From Acidovorax sp. FJL06 (lineage in GTDB: Bacteria; Pseudomonadota; Gammaproteobacteria; Burkholderiales; Burkholderiaceae_C), in the NCBI RefSeq assembly GCF_003852545.1, contig NZ_QAJR01000025.1, positions 85,724 to 149,723 of the forward strand: a DNA stretch of 64,000 nucleotides, in the 5' to 3' direction. The notes under the pieces were generated by a model, which did not search any database, was not told the origin of the DNA, and saw nothing but the letters and a program-made list of their open reading frames with translations. The position numbers were made by a program, and so were the translations under genes. Positions 9,008 through 18,165 of this stretch are shown here, in pieces. How positions within the stretch are numbered: the first letter of the stretch is position 1; each line of letters opens with the position of its first letter.

Positions 9008-9904
9008 TCACGGCCGTTGGGCCATCACCAGCGCATACAGCGCCTGCGCCGCCACCGACAGGCTTTCGTCCCGCCGCCGCACCAGATAGATCTGCCGCGT
9101 GAGCCCGGGCAGCGACAGCGGCCGCGTGACCAGGCCCGGCTGCTCGAAGTGGAACAGCGTGAGCGCGGGCACCACGCTGATGCCCAGCCCCGCGCGCACC
9201 ATGCCCATCACGGTGGCGAGCTGCTCCACCTCCATCGCCGTGTGCATGGCCTGCGGGTGCAGTGCGGCCTCCAGGTACTGCCGCACGCTGCTGGTGCGCG
9301 CCAGGTGGATGAAGGGCCAGGCCGCCAGGTCCTGCGCCGTGATGGCCGATTTGCGGCGGCGCGCCAGCGGGTGGCCGGCGGGGCACACCAGGTAGAAGCT
9401 GTCGCTGCAGAACGGCTCGGCCTGCAGGGCGGGGGTGTCGGCGCGGATGGCCGCGAGCGCAAAGTCGGCATGGCCGCTGGCCACCCGGTCGATGCAGGGC
9501 TCGGACAGCACATCGGCAATGTCGATCTCAATGCCCGGGTGTGCCGCGCGGTACTGCGCCAGCACCCCCGGCAGCCAGCCCGCTGCCAGCGACGGCAGCA
9601 GCGCCACGGCCACGCGCCCGCGCTGCAGCGTGGCGGCATCGCGCACGGCCGACAGCGCGCTGCTGATCTCGGCACGGATGCGGCGGGCAGACTCCAGGAA
9701 GTTCTGCCCCTCGGGTGTGAGGTCCACATGCCGCGTGCTGCGGTCGAACAGGCGCAGGCCCAGGTCGTCCTCCAATGCGCGGATGAGGGCGCTGAACGCA
9801 GGCTGCGACAGGTGGCACAGGCCGGCCGCACGCGTGAAGCTGCGCTGCTCGGCCAGTGCGATGAAGGCATCGAGCTGGCGGCTGGAGAGGTGGGCGGTAC
9901 TCAT
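9008..9904 (-). CDS. LysR-family transcriptional regulator (of the AtuA/Bug/hydrolase cluster)
   Basis: This 298-residue protein has the N-terminal LysR winged helix (LDAFIALAEQRSFTRAAGLC, then SQPAFSALIRALEDDLG) and a C-terminal periplasmic-binding-like effector domain. The start at 9904 (MSTAHLSSRQLD) is preferred over the longer frame from 9940. It is divergent from the AtuA-like operon beginning at 10032, with an ATTG-N7-CAAT box in the gap, so it very likely controls that operon and itself. The co-inducer is not deducible. Confidence 0.9.
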   Translation of the reverse strand: MSTAHLSSRQLDAFIALAEQRSFTRAAGLCHLSQPAFSALIRALEDDLGLRLFDRSTRHVDLTPEGQNFLESARRIRAEISSALSAVRDAATLQRGRVAVALLPSLAAGWLPGVLAQYRAAHPGIEIDIADVLSEPCIDRVASGHADFALAAIRADTPALQAEPFCSDSFYLVCPAGHPLARRRKSAITAQDLAAWPFIHLARTSSVRQYLEAALHPQAMHTAMEVEQLATVMGMVRAGLGISVVPALTLFHFEQPGLVTRPLSLPGLTRQIYLVRRRDESLSVAAQALYALVMAQRP

Positions 9905-9959
9905 GCGGTGGGTCCCGGGCCGGAAAATCGGCTGGGCCAATTAATTTGAATTTCAGATG

Positions 9960-9976
9960 GATTGATCGTAACAATC
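9960..9976. promoter_or_regulatory. Probable LysR-type operator
   Basis: The divergent gap contains GATTG-ATCGTAA-CAATC, an inverted repeat of the T-N11-A type used by LysR regulators. It lies 56 bp upstream of the LysR start and 56 bp upstream of the AtuA-like start. The assignment follows from position and symmetry. Confidence 0.55.
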
Positions 9977-10031
9977 GATTTCACAGAATACCGCAGTGTT
10001 CCTACAGTCGGGCCCAGGAGACAAGGAATCC

Positions 10032-11402
10032 ATGGTGAACAACGCAAAACTGCTGGTGGGCTGTGCCGCCGGCTTCTCGGGCGACCGCACGGATGCCGCC
10101 TTGCCGGTGGTGGAGGCACTCATCGCCAGCGGCCAGCCGGCGGTGCTCATCTTCGAGACCCTGGCCGAGCGCACGCTGGCACTGGCGCAACTGGCGCGCC
10201 GCACCGACCCCGATGCGGGCTACGAGCCGCTGCTGGTGGACTTGCTGCGCCCCGTGCTGGCGCTGTGCCTGGCGCACGGTGTGCGCATCGTCAGCAACTT
10301 TGGCGCGGCCAACCCGCACGGTGCGGCCCGCCGCATCCACGCCCTGGCGGCCGAGCTGGGCCTCTCCCGCCCGCGCATCGCCGTGCTGCAAGGCGACGAC
10401 CTGAGCGGCCCCGAACACCGCGCACTGCTGCAGGGCGCGCTGGGCGATGCCATGCCCACCGAGCCCATCGTGAGCGCCAACGCCTACATCGGCGCACAGG
10501 CCATTGCCGATGCGCTGCGCGCTGGCGCCGACATCGTGGTCTGTGGCCGCGTGGCCGACCCTTCGCTGGTGCTGGGCCCCGCGCTGGCGCACTACGGTTG
10601 GGCCCTGGACGACTGGGACCGCCTGGCCCGCGCCACCATGGCCGGGCATTTGCTCGAATGCGGCGCGCAGGTCACGGGCGGCTACTTCGCGGACCCGGGT
10701 TACAAGGACGTGCCCGGCCTGGCCCAGCTGGGCTACCCCATCGCCGAGATCGACGCCGACGGCCACTGCACCATCACCAAGCCCCCCGGCACCGGCGGCT
10801 GCATCACCGAACGCACGGTGAAGGAACAACTGCTTTACGAGCTGCACGACCCCGCGGCCTACCTCACGCCCGATGTGGTGGCCGACATCACGCAGGCCCG
10901 CGTGCAGGCCGTGGGCACCGACGCCGTGCAGCTCACCGGCGTGCAGGGCCATGCGCGGCCCGCCACGCTCAAGGTCAACGTGTGTTTTGAATCGGGCTGG
11001 TTTGCCGAGGGCGAGATCTCCTACGCCGGTGCCCGCGCCGGTGCCCGCGCCCGCCTGGCTGGCGAGGTGCTGCGCGAGCGGCTTGCCGGCCTGGGCCCGC
11101 TGCGCATCGACCTGATCGGCGTGACCAGCGTGCTGGGCGACGACGCCAGCCGCTGGCTGGACGCCCCCGCAGGCGATGGCGACGACGCCCGCAACAACGC
11201 GCGCGACGTGCGCCTGCGCGTGGCGCTGCAGCACCGCGACCGGGCCACCGCCCAGCGCCTGCTGCGCGAGGTGACGGCGCTCTACACCTGCGGGCCTGCG
11301 GGCGGCGGCGGGGTGCGCACTGCCATGCGCCCCCGCCTGGGCACTGTGTCGTGCCTGGTGCCGCGCGATGCCGTGGCCGTGCGCTTCGAAATGGTCGATT
11401 GA
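10032..11402 (+). CDS. AtuA-type acyclic terpene utilisation family protein (DUF1446 domain)
   Basis: This protein of about 456 residues matches the AtuA/DUF1446 family: an early Gly-rich CAAGFSGDRTDAA, the core VSNFGAANPHGAA, and VVCGRVADPSLVLGP followed by HLLECGAQVTGGYFADPG. AtuA belongs to the Pseudomonas acyclic terpene (citronellol/geranyl) pathway, but most homologues are uncharacterised. The short C-terminal domain normally fused to AtuA is instead encoded by the next gene at 11424. The start ATG at 10032 follows a purine-rich GGAGACAAGGA. A LysR gene is divergent, and Bug and hydrolase genes follow, which suggests a catabolic operon for an organic acid or ester. Confidence 0.82.
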   Translation: MVNNAKLLVGCAAGFSGDRTDAALPVVEALIASGQPAVLIFETLAERTLALAQLARRTDPDAGYEPLLVDLLRPVLALCLAHGVRIVSNFGAANPHGAARRIHALAAELGLSRPRIAVLQGDDLSGPEHRALLQGALGDAMPTEPIVSANAYIGAQAIADALRAGADIVVCGRVADPSLVLGPALAHYGWALDDWDRLARATMAGHLLECGAQVTGGYFADPGYKDVPGLAQLGYPIAEIDADGHCTITKPPGTGGCITERTVKEQLLYELHDPAAYLTPDVVADITQARVQAVGTDAVQLTGVQGHARPATLKVNVCFESGWFAEGEISYAGARAGARARLAGEVLRERLAGLGPLRIDLIGVTSVLGDDASRWLDAPAGDGDDARNNARDVRLRVALQHRDRATAQRLLREVTALYTCGPAGGGGVRTAMRPRLGTVSCLVPRDAVAVRFEMVD

Positions 11403-11423
11403 TCGATGAAGGACCTCCGCACC

Positions 11424-11798
11424 ATGACTTCCGCAACCGATTCAGCGATCACTGTTCCGCTTTATCGCCTGGCCCACAGCCGAACGGGCGACAAAGGCAA
11501 CCGCTCCAACATCAGCGTCATCGCCTGGCACCCCGCGCTGTGGGACGTGCTGGTCGAGCAGGTCACCGAAGCCGCCGTGGCGCGCCAGTTCGCGCTGCGC
11601 CAGCCGCGCCAGGTCACGCGCTACTTGCTGCCCCAGCTGCAGGCCATGAACCTCGTGCTGGACGACGTGCTCGACGGCGGCGTGAACGACGCGCTCAACC
11701 TCGACAGCCACGGCAAGGCGCTGAGCTACCTGCTGCTGGACCTGCCCGTCGAAGTGCCTGCATCGCTGGCGCCGCACTTGGTGGGCCCTGCGGCCTAG
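11424..11798 (+). CDS. AtuA C-terminal-domain-like small protein (split partner)
   Basis: This protein of about 124 residues contains the stretch LAHSRTGDKGNRSNISVIA, which corresponds to the C-terminal ferredoxin-like domain of full-length AtuA proteins (R.GDKG.N.NIGVIA pattern). The start at 11424 is preferred over 11406 because AAGGA lies 11 bp upstream of it. It begins 22 bp after the AtuA-like stop codon, so the two products probably form a complex that equals one fused AtuA. Confidence 0.8.
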   Translation: MTSATDSAITVPLYRLAHSRTGDKGNRSNISVIAWHPALWDVLVEQVTEAAVARQFALRQPRQVTRYLLPQLQAMNLVLDDVLDGGVNDALNLDSHGKALSYLLLDLPVEVPASLAPHLVGPAA

Positions 11799-11856
11799 CG
11801 CGCCCCGTTTTCAGCTTTCCCTTTTCGCTTTCATACCTATGCACAAGGAGACAAAC

Positions 11857-12852
11857 ATGACCCGATCCACTTCGCTGATGAGCCTGGGCCGGCGCCACGC
11901 CATGGCCGCTGCCGTACTGGCGCTGGGCGCGCTGCAGGGCGGGGCTGCCCATGCGCAGGCTTACCCGGCCAAGGCCATCACCTTCGTCGTGCCCTTTGCC
12001 GCCGGCAGTGCCACTGACCAATTGGCGCGCGCGCTGGGCCAGTCCATCACCACCGATACCAAGCAGCCCGTGGTCATCGACAACAAGGCCGGCGCCAGCG
12101 GCATGATCGCGGCCTCGGCCGTGGCCAAGGCGGCGCCCGACGGCTACAGCGTGCTCATCACCACCAACACCACGCACGCCGCCAACGAGCACCTGTACAA
12201 GAAGCTCTCGTACGATCCGGTGAAGGACTTTGCGCCCGTGACGGGCCTGGGCAAGGGCGGGCAGGTGCTGGTGGTCAACGCCAGCGCGCCGTACAAGAAC
12301 GTGGGCGAGCTGCTGGCCTTCGCCAGGAAGAGCCCCGGCAAGCTGAGCTTTGGCAGCGGCAGCTCGTCGAGCCGCATGGCGGGCGAAATGCTCAAGCAGC
12401 TCGCGGGCGTGGACATCCTGCACGTTCCCTACAAGAGCAACCCGCTGGCCATCACCGACCTGCTGGGCGGGCAGATCGACCTGATGGTCACCGACACCTC
12501 CACGGGCGTCCCCCAGATCAAGGCGGGCAAGCTGCGCGCCCTGGGCTATTCCACGCAAAAGCGCAGCGCGCAGTTGCCCGACGTGCCCACGCTCGACGAA
12601 GCGGGCGTGAAGGGCTACGACATGGGCTACTGGTTTGCGGCCTACCTGCCCGCCCACACGCCCGCACCGGTGGTGGCGCGCCTGAACGAGCTGCTGACGG
12701 CCGCCACCAAGAGCGCGGCGGCCAAGAGCTTCTTCGAGAACGCAGGCTCCGAGGCCTGGACCACCACCCCCGATGAGCTGGCCAGGTTCCAGGCCGCCGA
12801 AACCCAGAAGTGGGGCAAGGTGATCAAGGCCGCCGGCATCGAGGCCGAATAA
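11857..12852 (+). CDS. Bug-family tripartite tricarboxylate transporter substrate-binding protein
   Basis: This 331-residue protein has a cleavable signal peptide (RRHAMAAAVLALGAL...AHAQ, with a twin Arg) followed by the Bug/TctC opening YPAKAITFVVPFAAGSATD. The typical DNKAGASGMIAA and YKSNPLAITDLLGGQIDLM segments follow. Such proteins bind small carboxylates in the periplasm; betaproteobacteria carry many, mostly without a cognate permease nearby, as here. The ATG at 11857 follows a strong AAGGAG. The operon position suggests it binds the substrate degraded by the neighbouring enzymes. Confidence 0.9.
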   Translation: MTRSTSLMSLGRRHAMAAAVLALGALQGGAAHAQAYPAKAITFVVPFAAGSATDQLARALGQSITTDTKQPVVIDNKAGASGMIAASAVAKAAPDGYSVLITTNTTHAANEHLYKKLSYDPVKDFAPVTGLGKGGQVLVVNASAPYKNVGELLAFARKSPGKLSFGSGSSSSRMAGEMLKQLAGVDILHVPYKSNPLAITDLLGGQIDLMVTDTSTGVPQIKAGKLRALGYSTQKRSAQLPDVPTLDEAGVKGYDMGYWFAAYLPAHTPAPVVARLNELLTAATKSAAAKSFFENAGSEAWTTTPDELARFQAAETQKWGKVIKAAGIEAE

Positions 12853-13028
12853 GCCGAGTAAGCCGCAGGCCCGCACGCCGGGCCGTTTCACCCCCTTCTT
12901 TGTGCTTCTCGCGGCCTGCCTTTGTTGGCAGGTCTGGGCGAAGCCTTGCCCGCGCGCAGCGCTATGGACGCCGCCGCTTTTTTTCTCAGAGCCGCTCAAG
13001 CGGTCATATCAACCCCCAAGGAGACAAC

Positions 13029-15149
13029 ATGAGACCCATTCACGCATTCGGCAAACTCGCGCTGACAGCCGCCGCCACTGCAGCCATCGCTGCCTGCGGG
13101 GGCAGCAGCAGCGACGCGCCCAAGGCTCCATCCCTCAAGCTGGCCATCACAGCGACCGAAGCCTTCCCGGGCACCTATGGCGACGTGGGCGAATACGAGC
13201 GCGTGACCGGCACCATCAGCGGCGAGGTGGACCCCAAGGACCCCAAGAACGCCGTCATCCAGGACCTGGCGCTGGCACCCACCAACGCCAACGGCATGGT
13301 CGAGTACCAGGCCGACTTCGTCATGCTCAAGCCCAAGAACATGGCGAAGGCGAGTGGGGTACTCCGCTACGACGCCCCCAACCGCGGCAACATCCTCACC
13401 ATGCTCAACCCCACGGCCACGCCCAGCGATGCGGTGTACCTGGAGCGCGGCTACGTGATGCTGTATTCGGCCTGGCAGGGCGATGTGCCCAAGAGCACCG
13501 CCGCGCGCCTCACGGTGACCGTGCCCGTGGCCAAGAACAAGGACGGCAGCAGCATCACCGGCCCCTACCGTGCCGAACTGGTGCCCACCGTGGCCAGCCC
13601 CGCGATGACGCTGCCCGGCGGCGTGTTCAACGGCACGATGATTCCGTATGAACCCGCGAGCCTGGACAACACCCAGCCCGGCTACTCGCTCACCCGCCGC
13701 GCCAACGAGACCGATGCGCGCGTGCCCGTGCCCGCGAGCGACTGGAAATTTGCCACCTGCGACACGGGCACCAACGCCTTCCCTGGCACGGCCAGCGCCA
13801 CCAGCGTGTGTCTCAAGGGCGGGTTCGACCCGGCCTATCTGTACGAGCTGGTCTATGTCGCCAAAGACCCCAAGGTCATGGGTGTGGGCCTGGCCGCGCT
13901 GCGCGACACGGTGAGCTTCTTCCGCAGCAAGGCGGCCGACTCCACCGGCACCCCCAACCCGCTGGCGGGCCGCATCCAGTACACGCTGGGGCAGGGCACC
14001 TCGCAGTCGGGCAATGCGATGAAGACCTTCCTGCACCTGGGCTTCAACCAGGCGCTCGATGGTGGCAAGGTGTTCGACGGCATGTACGCCCATGTGGCCG
14101 CGCGCCAGACGAACATCAACACCCGCTTTGCCGTGCCGGGCGGCGGCGGGGGCTTGCGCACCGACCACACGGCCTTCGGCCAGACGGCACCGCGCGGGCT
14201 GGACAAGGACTACCAGGACGACATCAGCGGCCGCCAGGGCGGCGTGATGAAGCGCTGCGCAGCCACCAGCACCTGCCCCAAGTTCTTCCTGGGCCTGTCG
14301 GGCACCGAGTTCTGGCAGCTGCAGGGCTCGCCCGTGCTGACCGATGCCAACGGCACCAAGGACCTGGCGCAGCCTGACAACGCGCGCATCTACTACTACG
14401 CCAGCACCCAGCACGGCGGGGCAGGGGGCACGGCCAGCATCGCCTATGCCCCCACGCGCGCCACCTATCCCACGGGCACGGTGGTGCAGTTCAACGACAC
14501 CTTCCGCGCACTGTTTTTGAACCTGGAAGACTGGGTGGTGCGCGGCACGCAGCCGCCTGCCAGCCAGGTGCCGCGCATCGACAACGGCACGCTGGTGCGG
14601 CCCGAGGCGCTGGCCTTCCCGGCCATGAAGGGGCTGACCTGGGCCGTGGGTGGTGTGCAGACGGCCCTCCCCGACTTCAGCTACCGGGGCCTGTACAACA
14701 ACTTCCCGCTGTTTGACTTTGGCCCGCAGTACATCCCGCAGGACGAAGCCGGCATTGCCACCGTGCTGCCTCCGCGCAACCTGGGCCGCGACTACGCCAT
14801 CCTGGTGCCGCAGGTCGATGCAAGCACGGGCCTCACCCGCGCCGGCATCCGTAGCGTGGAGGCGCGTGCGCCGCTGGGCACCAGCATCGAGTTCAACTAC
14901 GTCGCCACGCCCGGCATCACCGACCTGGCCAACCTCACGGGCAGCTTTATCCCCTTCCACAAGACGCGTGCCGCGCGGCTGGCGGCGGGCGATGCGCGGC
15001 CGTCGCTGGAAGAGCTGTATGGCACGCAAGACGGTTACGTGGCGGCCGTGACCGAGGCCGCCAACGCGCTGGTGGCGCAGCGCCTGCTGCTGCAGCGCGA
15101 CGCGGACCTGCAGATTGCGCGGGCCAAGGCGGCTGCGGTGCTGCCGTGA
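13029..15149 (+). CDS. Alpha/beta-hydrolase-domain lipoprotein (PF20091-type), 706 aa
   Basis: The N terminus is a lipoprotein signal with lipobox IAACGG, so the mature protein should be anchored to a membrane and face the periplasm or exterior. The body matches the large alpha/beta-hydrolase-domain family: the nucleophile elbow GTSQSGNAM supplies the Ser. The late segment LEELYGTQDGYVAAVTEAA is typical of the family C terminus. AAGGAGACAAC precedes the ATG, nearly the same leader as the Bug gene before it. It probably hydrolyses an ester or amide whose product is bound by the Bug protein; the substrate is unknown. Confidence 0.82.
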   Translation: MRPIHAFGKLALTAAATAAIAACGGSSSDAPKAPSLKLAITATEAFPGTYGDVGEYERVTGTISGEVDPKDPKNAVIQDLALAPTNANGMVEYQADFVMLKPKNMAKASGVLRYDAPNRGNILTMLNPTATPSDAVYLERGYVMLYSAWQGDVPKSTAARLTVTVPVAKNKDGSSITGPYRAELVPTVASPAMTLPGGVFNGTMIPYEPASLDNTQPGYSLTRRANETDARVPVPASDWKFATCDTGTNAFPGTASATSVCLKGGFDPAYLYELVYVAKDPKVMGVGLAALRDTVSFFRSKAADSTGTPNPLAGRIQYTLGQGTSQSGNAMKTFLHLGFNQALDGGKVFDGMYAHVAARQTNINTRFAVPGGGGGLRTDHTAFGQTAPRGLDKDYQDDISGRQGGVMKRCAATSTCPKFFLGLSGTEFWQLQGSPVLTDANGTKDLAQPDNARIYYYASTQHGGAGGTASIAYAPTRATYPTGTVVQFNDTFRALFLNLEDWVVRGTQPPASQVPRIDNGTLVRPEALAFPAMKGLTWAVGGVQTALPDFSYRGLYNNFPLFDFGPQYIPQDEAGIATVLPPRNLGRDYAILVPQVDASTGLTRAGIRSVEARAPLGTSIEFNYVATPGITDLANLTGSFIPFHKTRAARLAAGDARPSLEELYGTQDGYVAAVTEAANALVAQRLLLQRDADLQIARAKAAAVLP

Positions 15150-15236
15150 GGTGACGCTTTCACGCCCTCTCTCCTTGCGGGAGGGGCGTGATAGGTCCCA
15201 CCCCGTTCGGGTATCCGTGGGGATTTAAGAAAAAAC

Positions 15237-15295
15237 ACCCCGCAGCGCTTCCCTAGCAAGCGCTAGCAGCTATCAAAATAGTAGCTTTTGCCGCC
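15237..15295 (+). repeat. Dispersed palindromic repeat, family 1, copy B
   Basis: AGCGCTT-CCCTAGC-AAGCGCT forms a 7-bp stem, directly followed by AGCAGCTATCAAAATAGTAGC. This is the cleanest copy of the family in the window and lies in the gap between convergent genes. An imperfect hairpin (about 15160-15190, CACGCC...GGGGCGTG) just before it may end the hydrolase transcript. Confidence 0.75.
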
Positions 15296-15307
15296 GCCCT
15301 TGCGCGG

Positions 15308-16201
15308 CTACCAAGGCACACCCTCAAACCGCTGCACCAAAAAATCCAGCAGCGCCCGCACCGCTGGCGACAGGTGCCTGCGCGACGGGTACAGCGCGTA
15401 GATCGTCATCACCGGCAAGTCCCACGCAGGCAGCACGGCCTGCAGCTCGCCGCTGTGCAGCAAGGGGTTGACCAGGTAGGTGGGCTGCATCGCAATGCCG
15501 CCCCCGGCCAGCGCCGCGCGCATCAGCGTGGTGGCCTCGTTGGCACTGAAATGGCCCGACACGCCCACGCGCTCGGTCTCTGCCTCGCGGGTCAGCGTCC
15601 ACACGCTTTTGCCAAAGTTGGCATAGCTCAGGCACCGGTGCTGCGCCAGGTCGGCGGGCCGTTGCGGCGTGCCGTGCGCGGCCAGGTAGGCGGGCGATGC
15701 CACCAGCACCGAATCGCAGCGCGCCAGCGGCCGGCCGACGAGCAGCGGGTCGGGCTCGGCGCTGATGCGGATGGCCAGGTCGATGCGGCGCTCCACCAGG
15801 TTGAGCGAGCCCTCGCTCGCGTCCAGATCAATCTTGAGCTGCGGGTGCTGCGCCAGAAAGTCCGCAATCGCCGCGCCCATCTGCGCAAAGGCAAACGACA
15901 CGCTGCAGGTGATGCGCAGCTGGCCGCGCAGCGCGCCCTCGGTGGTGCTGGCGGTTTCTTCCTCCAGGTCCTGCGACAGCGCCAGCATCTGCTGGCAGCG
16001 GCGCAGGCAGTGCTCGCCCGCGTCGGTCAGCGTCACGCTGCGGGTGGTGCGCTGCAAGAGCCGCGCCTCAAGCCACTGCTCCATCTCGCCCACATAGCGC
16101 GTGACCATGGCGCGCGACATATCGAGCTTGTCGGCCGTGGCGCTGAAGCTGCCGCTGGTGGCCACTTCCACAAACACGCGCATGGCGGTCAGGCGGTCCA
16201 T
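15308..16201 (-). CDS. LysR-family transcriptional regulator
   Basis: A 297-residue LysR protein with the N-terminal winged helix (MDRLTAMRVFVEVATSGSFS, then MSRAMVTRYVGEMEQWL) and the substrate-binding fold. It resembles the subgroup starting MDRL..M.VFV.V. It is divergent from the MBL-fold gene at 16319, separated by 117 AT-rich bases, so that gene is its most likely target. Confidence 0.88.
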   Translation of the reverse strand: MDRLTAMRVFVEVATSGSFSATADKLDMSRAMVTRYVGEMEQWLEARLLQRTTRSVTLTDAGEHCLRRCQQMLALSQDLEEETASTTEGALRGQLRITCSVSFAFAQMGAAIADFLAQHPQLKIDLDASEGSLNLVERRIDLAIRISAEPDPLLVGRPLARCDSVLVASPAYLAAHGTPQRPADLAQHRCLSYANFGKSVWTLTREAETERVGVSGHFSANEATTLMRAALAGGGIAMQPTYLVNPLLHSGELQAVLPAWDLPVMTIYALYPSRRHLSPAVRALLDFLVQRFEGVPW

Positions 16202-16318
16202 ATTTGATCTATTAATGCAACAAATATGCGCATTTTATTGGGTTTATTGGATCGATTGGTGCAAATAAACTTCATCCCGTCAACGACGAAACCCCCTTCA
16301 AACCCTGGAGAAACCACC
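16202..16318. promoter_or_regulatory. AT-rich divergent promoter region
   Basis: This gap between the LysR and MBL-fold genes is strikingly AT-rich compared with its surroundings. It contains TTTG-N14-CAAA and three spaced ATTGG words around 16236-16260 (TTTATTGGG, TTTATTGGA, TCGATTGG). These are candidate LysR contact sites; the exact box is not certain. Confidence 0.45.
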
Positions 16319-17185
16319 ATGTTCCGCACCACCCTCATCGCCGCCACACTGTCCATCGCCTTCACCGGCGCGCAGGCCGCCCAGCCCCTGCAGGTCAAGG
16401 TCTACAACGCCGACGGCAACAGCTTCAACGTGAACTCCACGCTGGTTTACGGCGAGAAGGAGGCCATGGTCATTGACGCCGGCTTCACCCGCGCCGACGC
16501 ATTGCGCATCGCCGCCAACGTGCTCGACACCGGCAAGGAGCTCAAAACCATCTACGTGAGCCAGGCCGACCCCGACTACTACTTTGGCGTGGAAACCCTG
16601 AAGGAAATCTTCCCCAAGGCCGACGTGGTGACCACGCCCGCCGTGCTGGAGAAGATCAACGCCAAGCTGGCCACCAAGCTCTCGTTCTGGGGCCCCAAGA
16701 TGGGCGCCAACGCGCCGCGCACGCCCGTGCTGCCCAAGGCCATTGCCGGCAACACGCTGAGCGTGGACGGCCAGGCGGTCGAGATCCGTGGCACCACCGG
16801 TGTGCTGGCGCACCGCCCGTATGCGTGGATTCCGTCCATCAAGGCCGTGGTCGGCACCATCGGCGTGTTCGGCACCAACACCCATGTGTGGACGGCCGAC
16901 ACGCAAACCGTGGCCGAGCGCAGCGCCTGGGTGGCCCAGCTTGACGAGATGGCCGCGCTGCAGCCCACCGTGGTTGTGCCCGGCCACATGCCCGCCGGTG
17001 GCGCGCTGGATGCCGCCAACATCAGCTACACCAAGGGCTACCTGCAAGCCTTCGAGAAGAACGCTGCCGCCACCAAGACCAGTGCCGAACTCATCGACGC
17101 GATGAAGAAGGCCTACCCTGCAGCGCCCATGGGCCTGTCGCTGGACATCGGCGCCAAGGTCAACAAGGGTGAGATGAAGTGGTGA
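16319..17185 (+). CDS. MBL-fold metallo-hydrolase-like secreted protein lacking metal ligands
   Basis: This 288-residue protein has a signal peptide (TTLIAATLSIAFTGAQAA) and a metallo-beta-lactamase fold of the subgroup with NADGNSFNVNSTLVYGEKEAMVIDAGF. The usual metal motif HxHxDH is replaced by QADPDY in VSQADPDYYFG; a later VVVPGHMPAGG His is kept. Two or three of the first-site ligands are therefore missing and normal zinc hydrolase activity is doubtful. It sits divergent to a LysR gene and upstream of DsbA-like and small helical protein genes. Confidence 0.8.
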   Translation: MFRTTLIAATLSIAFTGAQAAQPLQVKVYNADGNSFNVNSTLVYGEKEAMVIDAGFTRADALRIAANVLDTGKELKTIYVSQADPDYYFGVETLKEIFPKADVVTTPAVLEKINAKLATKLSFWGPKMGANAPRTPVLPKAIAGNTLSVDGQAVEIRGTTGVLAHRPYAWIPSIKAVVGTIGVFGTNTHVWTADTQTVAERSAWVAQLDEMAALQPTVVVPGHMPAGGALDAANISYTKGYLQAFEKNAAATKTSAELIDAMKKAYPAAPMGLSLDIGAKVNKGEMKW

Positions 17186-17221
17186 GGGCCGTCAAAGCAA
17201 GTTGTTGAAAGGAACCAGATC

Positions 17222-17494
17222 GTGACCACGCACCCGCTCCAGCAAGTCCTGCAGCACCTGCACGCCGGGCGCTGGAACGCGGCGCACGATCTGGTGCAGC
17301 ACGACGGCTCGATGCTCGGCGCGTGGCTGCACGGCATCCTGCACCTGCAGGAAGGCGACCTCGAAGATGCCGAGAACTGGTACGACCGCGCCGCCCGCCA
17401 CTTCCGCAGCCGAGGCACGCTGGCCGAAGAGATTGCTGCGTTCGAGGTCGCACTGGCCGCATCCTCCCCACCTGACTTTGAAGAAAGATCCTGA
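17222..17494 (+). CDS. Small helical (TPR-like) protein, 90 aa
   Basis: A GTG start at 17222 follows GAAAGGA at good spacing. The product is rich in amphipathic helices, with a TPR-like pair (LGAWLHGILHLQEGDLEDAENWYDRAARHF). It ends 3 bp before the DsbA-like gene, so the two are cotranscribed. No known function. Confidence 0.72.
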   Translation: MTTHPLQQVLQHLHAGRWNAAHDLVQHDGSMLGAWLHGILHLQEGDLEDAENWYDRAARHFRSRGTLAEEIAAFEVALAASSPPDFEERS

Positions 17495-17497
17495 CCC

Positions 17498-18151
17498 ATG
17501 CCCGCCATGCCCACCACCACGGTGACCTACCTGTTCGACCCCTTGTGCGGCTGGTGCTATGCCGCCGCGCCCGCTTTACAGTACCTGCAGGGCCAGGACG
17601 GAGTGCAGGTTGCGCTGGCGCCTACCGGCCTGTTTGCAGGCGCGGGCGCTCGGCCCATGGACGCGCAGTTTGGCGCCTATGCCTGGGCCAACGACCAGCG
17701 CATCCAGCAGCTCACGGGTCAGCCGTTCACGCAGACCTACCGTGACCAGATCCTGGGCGCGGCCAACGGTCGATTTGATTCCGGCCCTGCCACGCTGGCG
17801 CTGACGGCGGTGGCGCAGACTGCGCCCGATCGCGAGCTGGAGGTTCTGCATGCCCTGCAGCACGCGCGTTACGTGGACGGCCGCGACAACACCGACCCGG
17901 CCGTGATCGCGGAGGTGCTGCACACCCTGGGCCTGGCCGATGCCGCCACCCTCACGCTGGCACCCGATGCTGCGCTGCGCAGCCGCATGGCCGAGCATGT
18001 GGCCCACGCCCAGGCCACGATGCGTGCCGTGGGGGCACGCGGTGTGCCGCAGCTGGTGGTGGCGGGGCCGGGCGGGGCGCTGCGCTTGCTGGGCGGCGAT
18101 GCGCTGCTGGGGCCGAGAGAAAGCTTGCTGTCGCAGGTTCTGGTGGGTTGA
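17498..18151 (+). CDS. DsbA-family thioredoxin-fold protein
   Basis: This 217-residue protein carries the redox motif C17-G-W-C20 (FDPLCGWCYAAAP) and a later cis-Pro region GVPQLVV, as in DsbA-like/FrnE-type cytoplasmic oxidoreductases. No signal peptide is seen, so it probably works in the cytoplasm. It lies immediately after the small helical gene in an apparent operon with the MBL-like gene. Confidence 0.85.
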   Translation: MPAMPTTTVTYLFDPLCGWCYAAAPALQYLQGQDGVQVALAPTGLFAGAGARPMDAQFGAYAWANDQRIQQLTGQPFTQTYRDQILGAANGRFDSGPATLALTAVAQTAPDRELEVLHALQHARYVDGRDNTDPAVIAEVLHTLGLADAATLTLAPDAALRSRMAEHVAHAQATMRAVGARGVPQLVVAGPGGALRLLGGDALLGPRESLLSQVLVG

Positions 18152-18165
18152 GGCGTCGCTCCTCA

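Noticed and set aside
9905-10031. Small coding frames in the LysR-AtuA gap
   Set aside because: They lack ribosome-binding sites and overlap the probable operator.
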